A stretch of 64,000 nucleotides of DNA, taken from positions 12,219 through 76,218 of the forward strand of contig NZ_JBQCFP010000110.1 of assembly GCF_051958935.1 (NCBI RefSeq), given 5' to 3'. Under the pieces are notes generated by a model. That model had not been told where the DNA came from, made no database searches, and worked only from the letters and a program-made list of their open reading frames with translations. Below are positions 1 through 7,566 of this stretch, piece by piece. Made by a program: the position numbers and the translations under genes. Origin of the DNA: Dokdonella_A sp051958935. Lineage in GTDB: Bacteria > Pseudomonadota > Gammaproteobacteria > Xanthomonadales > Rhodanobacteraceae. Every line of letters begins with the position of its first letter. Position 1 is the first letter of the stretch.

Positions 1-1
1 G

Positions 2-292
2 CGCCGCATCGACGTTTCGCTCGCACTCTCCATCGACACGCCGCTGCCGCGCGTCGTCGAGGCCATCGCGCCTGTGCTCCAGCGGCCTCCGCTGCTGCGC
101 GAACCCGCGCCGCTCGTTGCGGCGAGCGACCTCAGCGACAAGGGCGTGCAGCTCATGATCCAGGCCTGGGCGCCGCGCCAGGATCTCGCGACCGCGCGGT
201 CCGCGCTCATCGAGGCCTTGCAAAAGGCGCTTGCCGAAGCGGGCGTGCGGCCGCTGGGACCTCCTGCGCCGCCCCTGCCCGCCCACGGGTGA
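2..292 (+). CDS. MscS-family mechanosensitive channel, C-terminal fragment
   Basis: The reading frame is already open at the left edge, so only the last 96 residues are present. The visible part begins RRIDVSLALSIDTPLPRVVE, which matches the cytoplasmic alpha/beta region of small-conductance mechanosensitive channels (MscS). It then has an amphipathic helix and a proline-rich tail ending APPLPAHG. Family knowledge: MscS heptamers in the inner membrane open under membrane tension and release solutes on hypo-osmotic shock; this domain forms the cytoplasmic cage. The pore helices lie outside the window, so the subfamily cannot be judged. A MITE-like element begins 36 bp after the stop. Confidence 0.7.
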   Translation, partial: RRIDVSLALSIDTPLPRVVEAIAPVLQRPPLLREPAPLVAASDLSDKGVQLMIQAWAPRQDLATARSALIEALQKALAEAGVRPLGPPAPPLPAHG

Positions 293-327
293 ATCGTGTG
301 CCCGCAGCTTCGCCGAGTCTGCGTCTG

Positions 328-481
328 GCAGGCTGTTGAAAAACAGCCTGCGGACGCGATCCAGGAATGGATCGCTCGCGAGTCGACGACGCACGTCGTT
401 GAATCGCGGAAGCGAGTCCGGACATGCGCCGGACGCGCTGAGTTGAAACAGCGCTGGATAGCGCCTTTTTCAACATCCTGC
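328..481. mobile_element. MITE-like element with 16-bp terminal inverted repeats
   Basis: The left end GCAGGCTGTTGAAAAA (328-343) and the reverse complement of the right end, GCAGGATGTTGAAAAA (466-481), match at 15 of 16 positions. They bound 154 bp of non-coding DNA. The interior is a chain of short palindromes: GGCTGTT/AACAGCC (331-348), CGACG/CGTCG around 395, GTCCGG/CCGGAC around 416-434 and GCGCT/AGCGC around 451-464. No protein is encoded. The layout fits a non-autonomous MITE or a composite REP/BIME-type unit. The right end stops on the first base of the stop triplet of the minus-strand gene at 481-1032. A target-site duplication is not obvious. No second copy was seen in this window. 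Confidence 0.6.
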
Positions 482-1032
482 TAGAGTCGTGACGGCTGCC
501 TTGCACGCCATCCGCGCAGCAGCTCTTCGACATAGGGAAGCGCTGCCAGCAACGCAATCGCGACGGCGAGGGCGACGCTGTAGGCGAGCGGCGGCATCTC
601 GCTCGACGCGCTGAGGTCGAAGCGTGCGGTGTCCGCGCCGAGCCCCCACAGCGCAAGCCATTGCGACCAATGCGCGCTCGCGAGCAGGAGGAGCACCATC
701 AGCGGCGACATTTCGAGCACGCTGTGCACGAACTGCTCGGCGACGCCGACCTCGCGGCGCGTGATCGCATAGCGCACGTCGACGTACGCGGTGATCTCAT
801 GCACGATGCATGCGACGCCGAGCAGCGCGAGCACCAGTGCATTGACCTCGAAATAGATCGCGGCGAGCAGCGGCAGGCCCATCTCCGCAAGCATCAGGAG
901 GTGCAGCGCCGATTCCGGAACGCCGCTCGTGTCCTCGATGTCGGTGCGCCGATGGAAGTACCAGTCCGCGACACCGGCGAGCAGCCATAGCGGAATGACG
1001 CCGTAGAGCACCAGGGAGTGCTGCGGGGACAT
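481..1032 (-). CDS. Integral membrane protein of unknown function with conserved-looking His/Glu/Asp residues
   Basis: The protein has 183 residues and about five hydrophobic segments (roughly 8-24, 45-78, 108-122, 148-166). The start ATG at 1032 was chosen because GGAG lies about 8 bp upstream and the hydrophobic N-terminus begins at once; the frame stays open further upstream but reads as non-membrane sequence. Charged and histidine residues sit in or next to the helices: D23/H27, E40/H44, E50, H78/E79 and H103/E107. Such a pattern could bind metal or a cofactor, but I do not recognise the family and assign no reaction. The stop codon overlaps the end of the MITE-like unit, so the C-terminus may have been set by its insertion. 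Confidence 0.65.
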   Translation of the reverse strand: MSPQHSLVLYGVIPLWLLAGVADWYFHRRTDIEDTSGVPESALHLLMLAEMGLPLLAAIYFEVNALVLALLGVACIVHEITAYVDVRYAITRREVGVAEQFVHSVLEMSPLMVLLLLASAHWSQWLALWGLGADTARFDLSASSEMPPLAYSVALAVAIALLAALPYVEELLRGWRARQPSRL

Positions 1033-1429
1033 CGGCTGGCTCCATTCCGGTCGGCTGCGTCCATGGAACGATACATGTCGCGACTGCAGGCTGAATCCGA
1101 TCGGGGCCCGCCCGCGCCGGAAACCGCCGTGGCACCGCGGCCGTGAGCGAACGATGCGGGCACTCGACGATGGTCTCATCGTCGCCTCGAAGGCGCACGC
1201 CTATGATGGCGGCCGGTCCGCCCGCGGGGAGGTGCGGGGCAGGACCGACGCATAGGGCTGTCAGAGCCGCCGGCTCGCGCACATGCGGCCTTGTCTGCGG
1301 AGTCTGCATCCGCGTGGGCCCGATGCCTTCCACGCAGCGCTCGTTCTCCCTCAATTGCCGTCCGGACTGCCCCACCGCCCGCAGGCGCCCCTGCGGTTCC
1401 GAAGTCGTTGGTCGCGAGGAGACAAAGCC
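1033..1429. other. Intergenic region between divergent genes, no gene supported
   Basis: These 397 bp separate the minus-strand membrane protein from the plus-strand hydrolase and must hold both promoters. Open frames crossing it have proline/arginine-rich translations typical of GC-rich non-coding DNA and lack ribosome-binding sites. No convincing -35/-10 pair, RNA structure or repeat was found. Confidence 0.5.
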
Positions 1430-2419
1430 ATGAAGCGTTCCCGTTCCAGCCATGACATCGATTCAACCGATCGCACGCGTCGTCGCGTGCTCGCCGCAGG
1501 TGCCGCGATCGGCACGGGCGCCGCGTTGGCGCCGGTACTCGGCGCCAGCACCGCGCACGCCTCCCATTCCGGCGGTGGATCACCGATGTCGTCGACGGTC
1601 CGCATGAAGAGCGGCGTGGAGATCTTCTACAAGGACTGGGGACCCAGGGACGCGACGCCGATCGTGTTCCATCATGGCTGGCCGCTCAGCGCCGACGACT
1701 GGGACAACCAGATGCTGTTCTTCCTCTCGAAGGGATTCCGCGTCATCGCGCACGATCGTCGTGGCCATGGCCGCTCGACGCAGACCTGGGACGGCAACGA
1801 AATGGACACCTATGCGGCCGATGTGCAGGAACTGGCCGACCACCTCGACCTCAAGGGCGCGATCCACGTCGGTCATTCGACCGGTGGCGGCGAGGTCGCG
1901 CACTACGTCGCGCGCGCGAAGCCGGGACGCGTCGCCAAGGCGGTGCTGATCGGTGCGGTGCCGCCGATCATGCTGAAGACGGAGGCGAATCCCGGCGGCC
2001 TTCCGCTCGACGTGTTCGACGGGCTGCGCAACGCGCTCGCCGCCAACCGCGCGCAGTTCTACCTCGACCTGCCGAGCGGTCCGTTCTACGGCTACAACCG
2101 GCCCGGCGCGAAGGTGGACCAGGGCGTGATCTGGAACTGGTGGCGACAGGGCATGATGGGCGGAGCGAAGGCCCACTACGACTGCATCAAGGCCTTCAGC
2201 GAGACCGACTTCACCGACGACCTGAAGAAGATCAGCGTGCCGACGCTGGTCATGCACGGCGACGACGACCAGATCGTGCCGATCGCGGATTCGGCGCTGC
2301 TGTCGGCGAAGCTGCTCCGCAACGGCACGCTGAAGACGTACAAGGGTTTGCCACACGGGATGTGCACGACCCATGCGCAGGTCATCAACCCCGACCTGCT
2401 GGCATTCATCAAGGGCTGA
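1430..2419 (+). CDS. Tat-exported alpha/beta hydrolase, non-heme chloroperoxidase-like
   Basis: The product has 329 residues. GAGGAG lies 8 bp before ATG 1430, which fixes the start. The N-terminus has a twin-arginine signal (RTRRRVLAAGAA, residues 16-27), a hydrophobic stretch and an Ala-x-Ala cleavage site near 42-44, so export of a folded enzyme is expected. The mature part is an alpha/beta-hydrolase of the non-heme haloperoxidase/arylesterase group: oxyanion-hole HHGWPLSADDWD (81-92), nucleophile GHSTGG (S150), acid in HGDDDQIVP (around D278-D280) and H309 in LPHGM. Family members hydrolyse esters or, with an organic acid, make peracids that halogenate; the native substrate cannot be read here. 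A strong hairpin follows the stop, so it is probably monocistronic. Confidence 0.85.
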   Translation: MKRSRSSHDIDSTDRTRRRVLAAGAAIGTGAALAPVLGASTAHASHSGGGSPMSSTVRMKSGVEIFYKDWGPRDATPIVFHHGWPLSADDWDNQMLFFLSKGFRVIAHDRRGHGRSTQTWDGNEMDTYAADVQELADHLDLKGAIHVGHSTGGGEVAHYVARAKPGRVAKAVLIGAVPPIMLKTEANPGGLPLDVFDGLRNALAANRAQFYLDLPSGPFYGYNRPGAKVDQGVIWNWWRQGMMGGAKAHYDCIKAFSETDFTDDLKKISVPTLVMHGDDDQIVPIADSALLSAKLLRNGTLKTYKGLPHGMCTTHAQVINPDLLAFIKG

Positions 2420-2431
2420 GCACCGCAAACG

Positions 2432-2463
2432 CGCGGACGGTTCGTGCGAACGCACCGTCCGCG
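2432..2463 (+). terminator. Hairpin after the hydrolase gene
   Basis: A perfect 10-bp stem, CGCGGACGGT at 2432-2441 and ACCGTCCGCG at 2454-2463, closes a 12-nt loop 12 bp after the stop codon. There is no clean T-tract, so termination may be partial or rho-assisted. Confidence 0.5.
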
Positions 2464-2544
2464 AGTGGAGTGTTGCTTCAGTGCATCGCAGGCACGCTGC
2501 GCGAAGAGCGCATGGTGTTTCCGTCGTTCAACGGAGTTCAGCCA

Positions 2545-3033
2545 ATGGATCCGATCGCCCTTCTCTACCCGCACGTCGCGCTCAGCCTGCTCGGCATCGC
2601 CGCAGGATCCGTCGTGATGCGCGATTTCCTGCACGGGACGTTCCGCGCGGCTCCTGTCAACATGTTCCTCGTGACGACCGCATTGACGAGCGCCACCGGC
2701 TACCTGTTCCAGCGCGATCATCTGCTGCCGTCGCATGTTGTGGGCGCGATCGCATTGCTGGTGATCGTTCCCACCTGGCTCGCGTGGCGCCCGTATCGCT
2801 TGGCCGGCGGCTGGAAGCGCGGCTTCATCGTCGGCGCAACGGCGAGCCAGTGGTTCAACGTCTTCGTCCTCGTCGCCCAGCTGTTCCAGAAGGTCCCTGC
2901 GCTGCACGCGCTCGCGCCGACCGGTTCCGAGCCGCCATTCGCGATCGCCCAAGGCATCGTCGTGCTGCTTTTCATCGTCGCGGGCGTGGCCGCATGGCGC
3001 AGGAATGGAGCGACGCCGGCCCTGGCGTACTAG
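2545..3033 (+). CDS. Conserved membrane protein, unknown function
   Basis: This 162-residue protein has four to five membrane segments. ATG 2545 is preceded by GGAG at the right distance; an in-frame ATG at 2512 has a weaker site and would add 11 polar residues. Distinctive positions are YPHVALSLLG near the N-terminus, ATGYLF at mid-protein, and a region running QLFQKVPALHALAPTGSEPP. I recall this last pattern from a widespread group of small proteobacterial membrane proteins without an assigned function. No catalytic motif is apparent. It stands alone between two hairpin- or gap-bounded neighbours. Confidence 0.65.
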   Translation: MDPIALLYPHVALSLLGIAAGSVVMRDFLHGTFRAAPVNMFLVTTALTSATGYLFQRDHLLPSHVVGAIALLVIVPTWLAWRPYRLAGGWKRGFIVGATASQWFNVFVLVAQLFQKVPALHALAPTGSEPPFAIAQGIVVLLFIVAGVAAWRRNGATPALAY

Positions 3034-3137
3034 AGCGGATGGCGGCACGCGTCCCGTGACGGCGAACCTGAGTCGCCACCGACCGCGCCAGGCGGAAGTT
3101 CAGCGCGGATTGTCCACGGCCCCTGTCTTCTCGGAGC

Positions 3138-3422
3138 ATGGGCCGATTCGCTGCGACCGTATGTACGAACCCCGAGGACATCGATCGCCTCGAGCATCTC
3201 GTCACCTTGCTGCCGAGTGACATGCGCGTGCGCATCATCGTGCATGACGGCCAGTCGATCTGCGGCACGGTGGTCGAGCGGCCTGCGCTGCAGCTGTTCC
3301 AGAACGCGGACGGCGAGGAAGGGTTCAACGCGGTCGTGCGCATCGACGATCCGGTGGCGCCCCCATGGACCGCCTACGTGTGGCTCAGCGATATCCGCGA
3401 GGTGGAACATCCGGGCGTGTGA
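3138..3422 (+). CDS. DUF3247 family protein
   Basis: A soluble 94-residue protein starting at ATG 3138 behind GGAG. It shows the features I associate with DUF3247: an N-terminal helix with LEHLVTLLP, a beta strand RVRIIVHDGQSICGTVVERP, then QLFQNADGEEGFNAVVRID and a C-terminal YVWLSDIREVE. The family is small, has no known biochemical role, and is as far as I know concentrated in Xanthomonadaceae and relatives, so it is useful mainly as a taxonomic marker. It is convergent with the membrane-protein gene that follows. Confidence 0.75.
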   Translation: MGRFAATVCTNPEDIDRLEHLVTLLPSDMRVRIIVHDGQSICGTVVERPALQLFQNADGEEGFNAVVRIDDPVAPPWTAYVWLSDIREVEHPGV

Positions 3423-3476
3423 GCGCGGCGCTCCCGTCCATACGGCGCTCGGCTGCGCGGCCAGCGATCGTGCGGA

Positions 3477-3857
3477 TCAGGACAACGGGCCTCGCGTGCC
3501 GAATACGGCACCCAGCAGGCAGAGAAAACCGATGACGGCAATGACGCCGTGGACGATCACGATCCATTTCGGCAGCGGGATCGCCCGCCAGTGGAAATTG
3601 AGGTTCAGCACCACGCCGCCGGCTGCCGCGACGAGGAACAGCACGAGGGCGACGTTCGCGGCCATCGGCAAACCGGTCGTGAAGGCGGCGTACAGCAGCA
3701 GCGTCACCGCCGCCGCCGACAGGAACCCGTGCAACATCGCGAGCGCGATCGGTGGGTGTGGCTTGCCGCCGAAGCGAATGAAAGCCATCACGACGCCACC
3801 GGCGGCCGAAATGGCGAGCAGCACCGCGGCGGTCTGCATGACGAGCATCGGTTCCAT
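3477..3857 (-). CDS. Small four-helix membrane protein, unknown function
   Basis: The 126-residue product starts at ATG 3857, with GAGGAG 6-11 bp upstream. Hydrophobicity suggests four transmembrane helices (about 5-25, 39-60, 65-85, 98-118). Recurring positions are FGGKPHPPIALAMLHGF between helices 1 and 2 and NFHWRAIPLPKWIVIVHG before helix 4. The histidines near the membrane faces might bind haem or metal, but this is speculation and no family name is offered. Confidence 0.65.
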   Translation of the reverse strand: MEPMLVMQTAAVLLAISAAGGVVMAFIRFGGKPHPPIALAMLHGFLSAAAVTLLLYAAFTTGLPMAANVALVLFLVAAAGGVVLNLNFHWRAIPLPKWIVIVHGVIAVIGFLCLLGAVFGTRGPLS

Positions 3858-4019
3858 GGCGTTCTCCTCGATGCATCGACGCCCGGCGCGTCGAATCAAT
3901 GATTCGGCCGCAGAATTGAACACGGTATAAACGCGCTTGGTGGTTCTCGGGTTCCCCGCTTGGGCGGCCGGCTTTGGTCCGCAGGAGGAACGTGGTCAGG
4001 CCTTGGGGGCTTTCCACGA

Positions 4020-4763
4020 TCAGAAACTCCAGACCACCGAGCCGACCCACTGTGCGTTTGACGGTGAAGTCGCCGTGTAGGTCTCGCCGAGATAGTCGAA
4101 CGACCAGCTCAGCGAATCGGTCCAGATCCGGCTTGCGTAGAAATAGACGTCGCCGATCGCGTAGCTCGCGCCGATGCTGCCGTAACGGTAGCTTCGCTCA
4201 CCCTGGCCGCCCGGCAGCGCGATGCCGAGGCCGAGGTCGGCCGACAGCCGCCCGGCGAGCGGCCGATGGAAGGTGGTTTCGGCCCACACCGTCCGGTGCG
4301 TCGTGCCAGCGCCACCGAAGTACAGGTCGGTCGCATTGGGCGACCAGGCGATCGACGCGCGCCAGAAGCCGCGATAACCGATCACGGCGTTGAGTTCGTC
4401 GTAGCGCAGGCCTTCGGCGCGACCGTGGTGGAATGCGTCGTAGTGGACCGCACCGATCTTCGCGCTCCAGTCGTCGTCGAGCTGCCAGCGCCGGTCGAGA
4501 TATAGGCCGAGCTGCGCATTGCGCCCGCGCGTTGGCAGGTGGACCGTGCTGATCGAAGCCCCGGCGACCCAGCCGTCGGCGAACTCGCAGTGGCCGTCCG
4601 CGAACCATGCAGGCCGGCCGTCGGTGAGACTGGTGCCACGATAGAGGTTGTCGGAGGACAGGCCGACGGCGCCACCGCAGCGTCCGGCGGCGTGCGCCAC
4701 CGGCGTCAGCGCGAGCAGCACCGCGCCGACCCACGAGGGCCACGAACCGGCGTCAACGACCAT
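4020..4763 (-). CDS. TorF-type putative outer-membrane porin
   Basis: A 247-residue protein when started at ATG 4763; a TTG at 4787 is also possible and neither has a good ribosome-binding site. Residues 1-26 form a signal peptide ending VAHA. The mature sequence alternates hydrophobic and polar residues as in beta-barrels. It begins GGAVGLSSDNLYRGTSLTDGRPAW, the hallmark of the TorF/TIGR02001 family (strand, then YRG.SLTDG.PA), and ends with an aromatic strand VGSVVWSF, typical for recognition by the BAM complex. Members are predicted small-solute or nutrient porins with poorly known substrates. It lies divergently from the ECF sigma gene of the electron-conduit locus, 187 bp apart. Confidence 0.75.
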   Translation of the reverse strand: MVVDAGSWPSWVGAVLLALTPVAHAAGRCGGAVGLSSDNLYRGTSLTDGRPAWFADGHCEFADGWVAGASISTVHLPTRGRNAQLGLYLDRRWQLDDDWSAKIGAVHYDAFHHGRAEGLRYDELNAVIGYRGFWRASIAWSPNATDLYFGGAGTTHRTVWAETTFHRPLAGRLSADLGLGIALPGGQGERSYRYGSIGASYAIGDVYFYASRIWTDSLSWSFDYLGETYTATSPSNAQWVGSVVWSF

Positions 4764-4950
4764 CGATGTGCTGTGAACGTGCCGCAAACGCTGTCATCCC
4801 CAGGCAGTGGCGGCAATGCGATCCGTCGTCCGAACCGGTCCGTGATCCTCGGCGGCCGCCACCATTGCACCTCGCGCCCCCGAGGCGCAACCTTTCTGCC
4901 CGTGGCGGGTACCCATACGCCAGGATGGCCATAGGCGGAGCCTGGATCGC

Positions 4951-5568
4951 GTGAGCCAGACACGGACAGACCACGACCATGCCGCGGGTTCCGAGACGGA
5001 GCTCGACTGGCTGGGGGCGATCGCGCGCCAGGATCGCGTCGCGTTCGAACGCCTCTACCGACACTACCACGGCCTGCTTACGCGTTTCCTCGCCCGTTTC
5101 ACGTCGCGCCGCGACGTCATCGAGGAAATGGTCAACGAGACCTTGTGGGTCGTATGGCGCACCGCTGGCAGCTTCCGCGGCGAGTCGAAGGTGGGGACCT
5201 GGATCATCGGTATCGCCTACCGCTGCCTCATGAAGCACCTGCGCGATCACCCGGCCGAGACGACCTATGGCGCCGGGGCGCGCGACCAGGAGGCGCTGCA
5301 CGACGCCGCGCCCGATGAAAGCGAAGCGCGCCAGGCCGAATTGCGCGACTGGCTGCGCCACGGCATGGCGTTGCTGCCGGACGAGCAGCGCATGACGATC
5401 GAACTCGCGTACTACCTCGGACAGTCGTGCGAGGAGATCGCGGCGATCATGAATTGCGCGGTCGGCACGGTGAAGGCGCGCATGTTCCACGCGCGACTGC
5501 GCCTTCGCAACACGCTGCCCGCGCTCGGTGGCGACATCACTCCCGATCCCCGTTCCGCACAGGCTTGA
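4951..5568 (+). CDS. ECF-type RNA polymerase sigma factor
   Basis: The 205-residue product starts at GTG 4951 behind GGAG. Region 2 spans about 28-95 (FERLYRHYHGLL, then VINETLW-like VNETLWVVWRTAGSF, then GTWIIGIAYRCLMKHLR), and region 4 about 135-190 (LLPDEQRMTIELAYY, SCEEIAAIMNCAVGTVKARM), the helix-turn-helix that reads the -35 element. There is no region 1.1 or 3, as expected for ECF sigmas. The stop is 2 bp before the start of an anti-sigma gene, so the two are translationally linked. By position it should control itself and the seven-gene electron-transfer locus that follows; no target promoter could be identified by eye. Confidence 0.88.
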   Translation: MSQTRTDHDHAAGSETELDWLGAIARQDRVAFERLYRHYHGLLTRFLARFTSRRDVIEEMVNETLWVVWRTAGSFRGESKVGTWIIGIAYRCLMKHLRDHPAETTYGAGARDQEALHDAAPDESEARQAELRDWLRHGMALLPDEQRMTIELAYYLGQSCEEIAAIMNCAVGTVKARMFHARLRLRNTLPALGGDITPDPRSAQA

Positions 5569-5570
5569 CC

Positions 5571-6200
5571 ATGCAGTCTCCGCAACATCGCCAGACCTGG
5601 GACCTCATCCCCTGGCTCGTCAACGGCACCGCTGCCGCGGCCGACCGCGCGCTCGCCGAAGCGCATCTCGCCGGCTGCGCCGATTGCCGTGACGAGTACG
5701 CGTTCCAGGCGCGCGTGCAGGCGGGGCTCGCCGCCGAAACGAGCGCCACGCCCGCGGCAGGCCCCGCCTTCGAACGCCTGCTCGAGCGCATCGCCGGCGA
5801 ACAGGCGACTGATCCCGCGGCGATGCGGCCGGCACGGCAGCGCCGCCTGCTGCGCGCACTCGCCGCCGCCGTCGTCGTGCAGGCGATCGGCCTGGCGGCA
5901 CTCGCGACTTGGGCGGTGCATCGCAGCGCGGAACCCGCGTATCGCACGCTGAGTACGCCGGAAACGCGGCTGCCCGATGCAAGCCTGCGCTTCGTGCCGT
6001 CGCCGGAACTCAATGTCGGCCAGCTGCAGCGGCTGCTCCGCGAGCACGGCCTGCATGTGGTCGGCACGAACGAGGCCGGCACGATCTACACGCTCGCGCC
6101 GGTCGCCGCAGGCAGCACCGCACCCGACGTCGTCGCGCGCCTGCGCGCGGCGCCGGGGGTGCTGCTGGTCGAACCGATCGCGAATGCGTCGAAGAGGTGA
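5571..6200 (+). CDS. Membrane anti-sigma factor with periplasmic prodomain-like C-terminus
   Basis: A 209-residue protein. Residues 1-80 form a zinc-finger anti-sigma domain with the H-x3-C-x2-C motif HLAGCADC (H32, C36, C39). One transmembrane helix follows at about 93-113. The periplasmic part (about 124-205) has a beta-alpha-beta pattern: LRFVPSPELNVGQLQRLLRE, HGLHVVGTNEAGTIYTLAP, then a helix and GVLLVEPI. This resembles the I9/fervidolysin-type prodomains of subtilases, that is, an inhibitor-like ferredoxin fold; that is my reading and not a search result. The next gene encodes a subtilase-fold protein, so the two probably touch in the periplasm and pass a signal inward to the ECF sigma factor. 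Confidence 0.8.
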   Translation: MQSPQHRQTWDLIPWLVNGTAAAADRALAEAHLAGCADCRDEYAFQARVQAGLAAETSATPAAGPAFERLLERIAGEQATDPAAMRPARQRRLLRALAAAVVVQAIGLAALATWAVHRSAEPAYRTLSTPETRLPDASLRFVPSPELNVGQLQRLLREHGLHVVGTNEAGTIYTLAPVAAGSTAPDVVARLRAAPGVLLVEPIANASKR

Positions 6201-6207
6201 CCGGACG

Positions 6208-7566
6208 ATGCTGGCGCGCTCGAGCTGGATGACCGCACCGCTGCCCGGCCTCACCGCCGCCTTTGCGGCGCTGCTCGCATTCGTCGCACCCGGCGCGCAT
6301 GCGCTGGAGCGGCCACCCGGCGACGCTGCCGACAGCGCGCGCATGATCGTCGTCGCAATCGCCGACAGGGCCGATCCCGCGCCGTCCGCGGGAGCGACTC
6401 CGCGCGGCTATGCAGGCCTGCCGGACTACGCCGGCGGCAGCGAACGCACGCGCGCCGCCGCGCGGCGCATCGCCGACGACTACGCGCTGCGCGAAGTGTC
6501 GGCGTGGACGATCGACGCGCTGCACCTGCGCTGCATGCTCTACGAATTGCCCGCCGGCAGTGATCGCGCCGCCGCGCTGGCGCGCATGCGCGGCGACCGC
6601 CGGGTGAGCCTCGCGCAACCACTGCAGGAATTCACCACCTATTCCACGGCTCCCGCCGCCACGGCTGCGCCCGTGCCGCCCGCGAGCGCCGGCGCGCCGT
6701 ACAACGACCCGTACGTCGGCCTGCAACAGGGTTTCTCGCGCATCGGCGCGGCAGCCGCGCAACGCTGGGCGAGCGGCGCGAAGATCGAAGTCGCGGTGGT
6801 CCACACCGGGGCCGACGCCGCGCAGCCCGACCTCGCCGGCCGCGTCGTCGCGCAACGCGATTTCGCGACGCGGGCGAGCGAGCCTGCCGAGCGCGACCGC
6901 CACGGCACCGAAGTCGCGGGCGTGATCGCCGCGGTCGCCAACAACGGCGTCGGCATCGTCGGCGTCGCGCCAGGCACGCACATCCGCGCGCTGCGTGCCT
7001 GCTGGCCGGTCGAGGTCGGCGGCAGCGCCGCGCGCTGCGACACGTTCACGCTCGCGCAGGCGCTCGGCGCGGCGATTTCGTCCGGCGCGCGCGTGATCAA
7101 TCTCAGCCTCGGCGGCCCGTCCGACCCGCTGCTCGAACAACTCGTCGCCAAGGCGATCGAGCGTGGCATCGTCGTCGTCGGCGCGGTGCCGCCCGATGCA
7201 CGCATGGACGGATTCCCGGTCGATGTCGATGGCGTCGTCGCGGTGCGCAGCAGCGATTCCCCTGCCGTCTCCCGCCCGGCGCTCGCCGCACCCGGTCGGG
7301 ACATCCTCACGCTCGAACCCGGCGGTCACTACGACTATGCGTCGGGCAGTTCGCTCGCGACCGCGCACGTGACCGGTGCGGTCGCGTTGCTGCTCGAAAT
7401 CGATCCGCGCCTCGACGCCAAGGCGCTGTTCGCGCTGCTCGACGGCTCGAGCCGAAGCGCGGACGCCTCGATTGACGCCTGCGCCGCCGTGCGCAAACTC
7501 GCACGCAAGACCGGCAACTGCGACTCGACGACCACGGCGACGGGACTGGCCCATGCGAAGCTCTGA
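6208..7566 (+). CDS. Subtilase-fold (S8) protein lacking catalytic Asp and oxyanion Asn
   Basis: This exported 452-residue protein (signal peptide about 10-32, ending GAHA) has an N-terminal prodomain-like region (about 84-142) and an S8 fold (about 160-440). The usual D-[ST]-G catalytic Asp motif reads VVHTGAD, so H199 replaces Asp (codon CAC at 6802-6804). The His motif RHGTEVAG (H232) and the Ser motif GSSLATAHVTG (S382) are kept. The oxyanion Asn, normally in a GN motif after a VVVGA-type strand, is missing: the sequence reads VVVGAVPPDA (around 333-340). With two of four key residues gone it is probably a pseudoprotease or a much-weakened enzyme. It starts 7 bp after the anti-sigma gene, and its 3' end overlaps the decaheme cytochrome gene by 14 bp. 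Confidence 0.85.
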   Translation: MLARSSWMTAPLPGLTAAFAALLAFVAPGAHALERPPGDAADSARMIVVAIADRADPAPSAGATPRGYAGLPDYAGGSERTRAAARRIADDYALREVSAWTIDALHLRCMLYELPAGSDRAAALARMRGDRRVSLAQPLQEFTTYSTAPAATAAPVPPASAGAPYNDPYVGLQQGFSRIGAAAAQRWASGAKIEVAVVHTGADAAQPDLAGRVVAQRDFATRASEPAERDRHGTEVAGVIAAVANNGVGIVGVAPGTHIRALRACWPVEVGGSAARCDTFTLAQALGAAISSGARVINLSLGGPSDPLLEQLVAKAIERGIVVVGAVPPDARMDGFPVDVDGVVAVRSSDSPAVSRPALAAPGRDILTLEPGGHYDYASGSSLATAHVTGAVALLLEIDPRLDAKALFALLDGSSRSADASIDACAAVRKLARKTGNCDSTTTATGLAHAKL

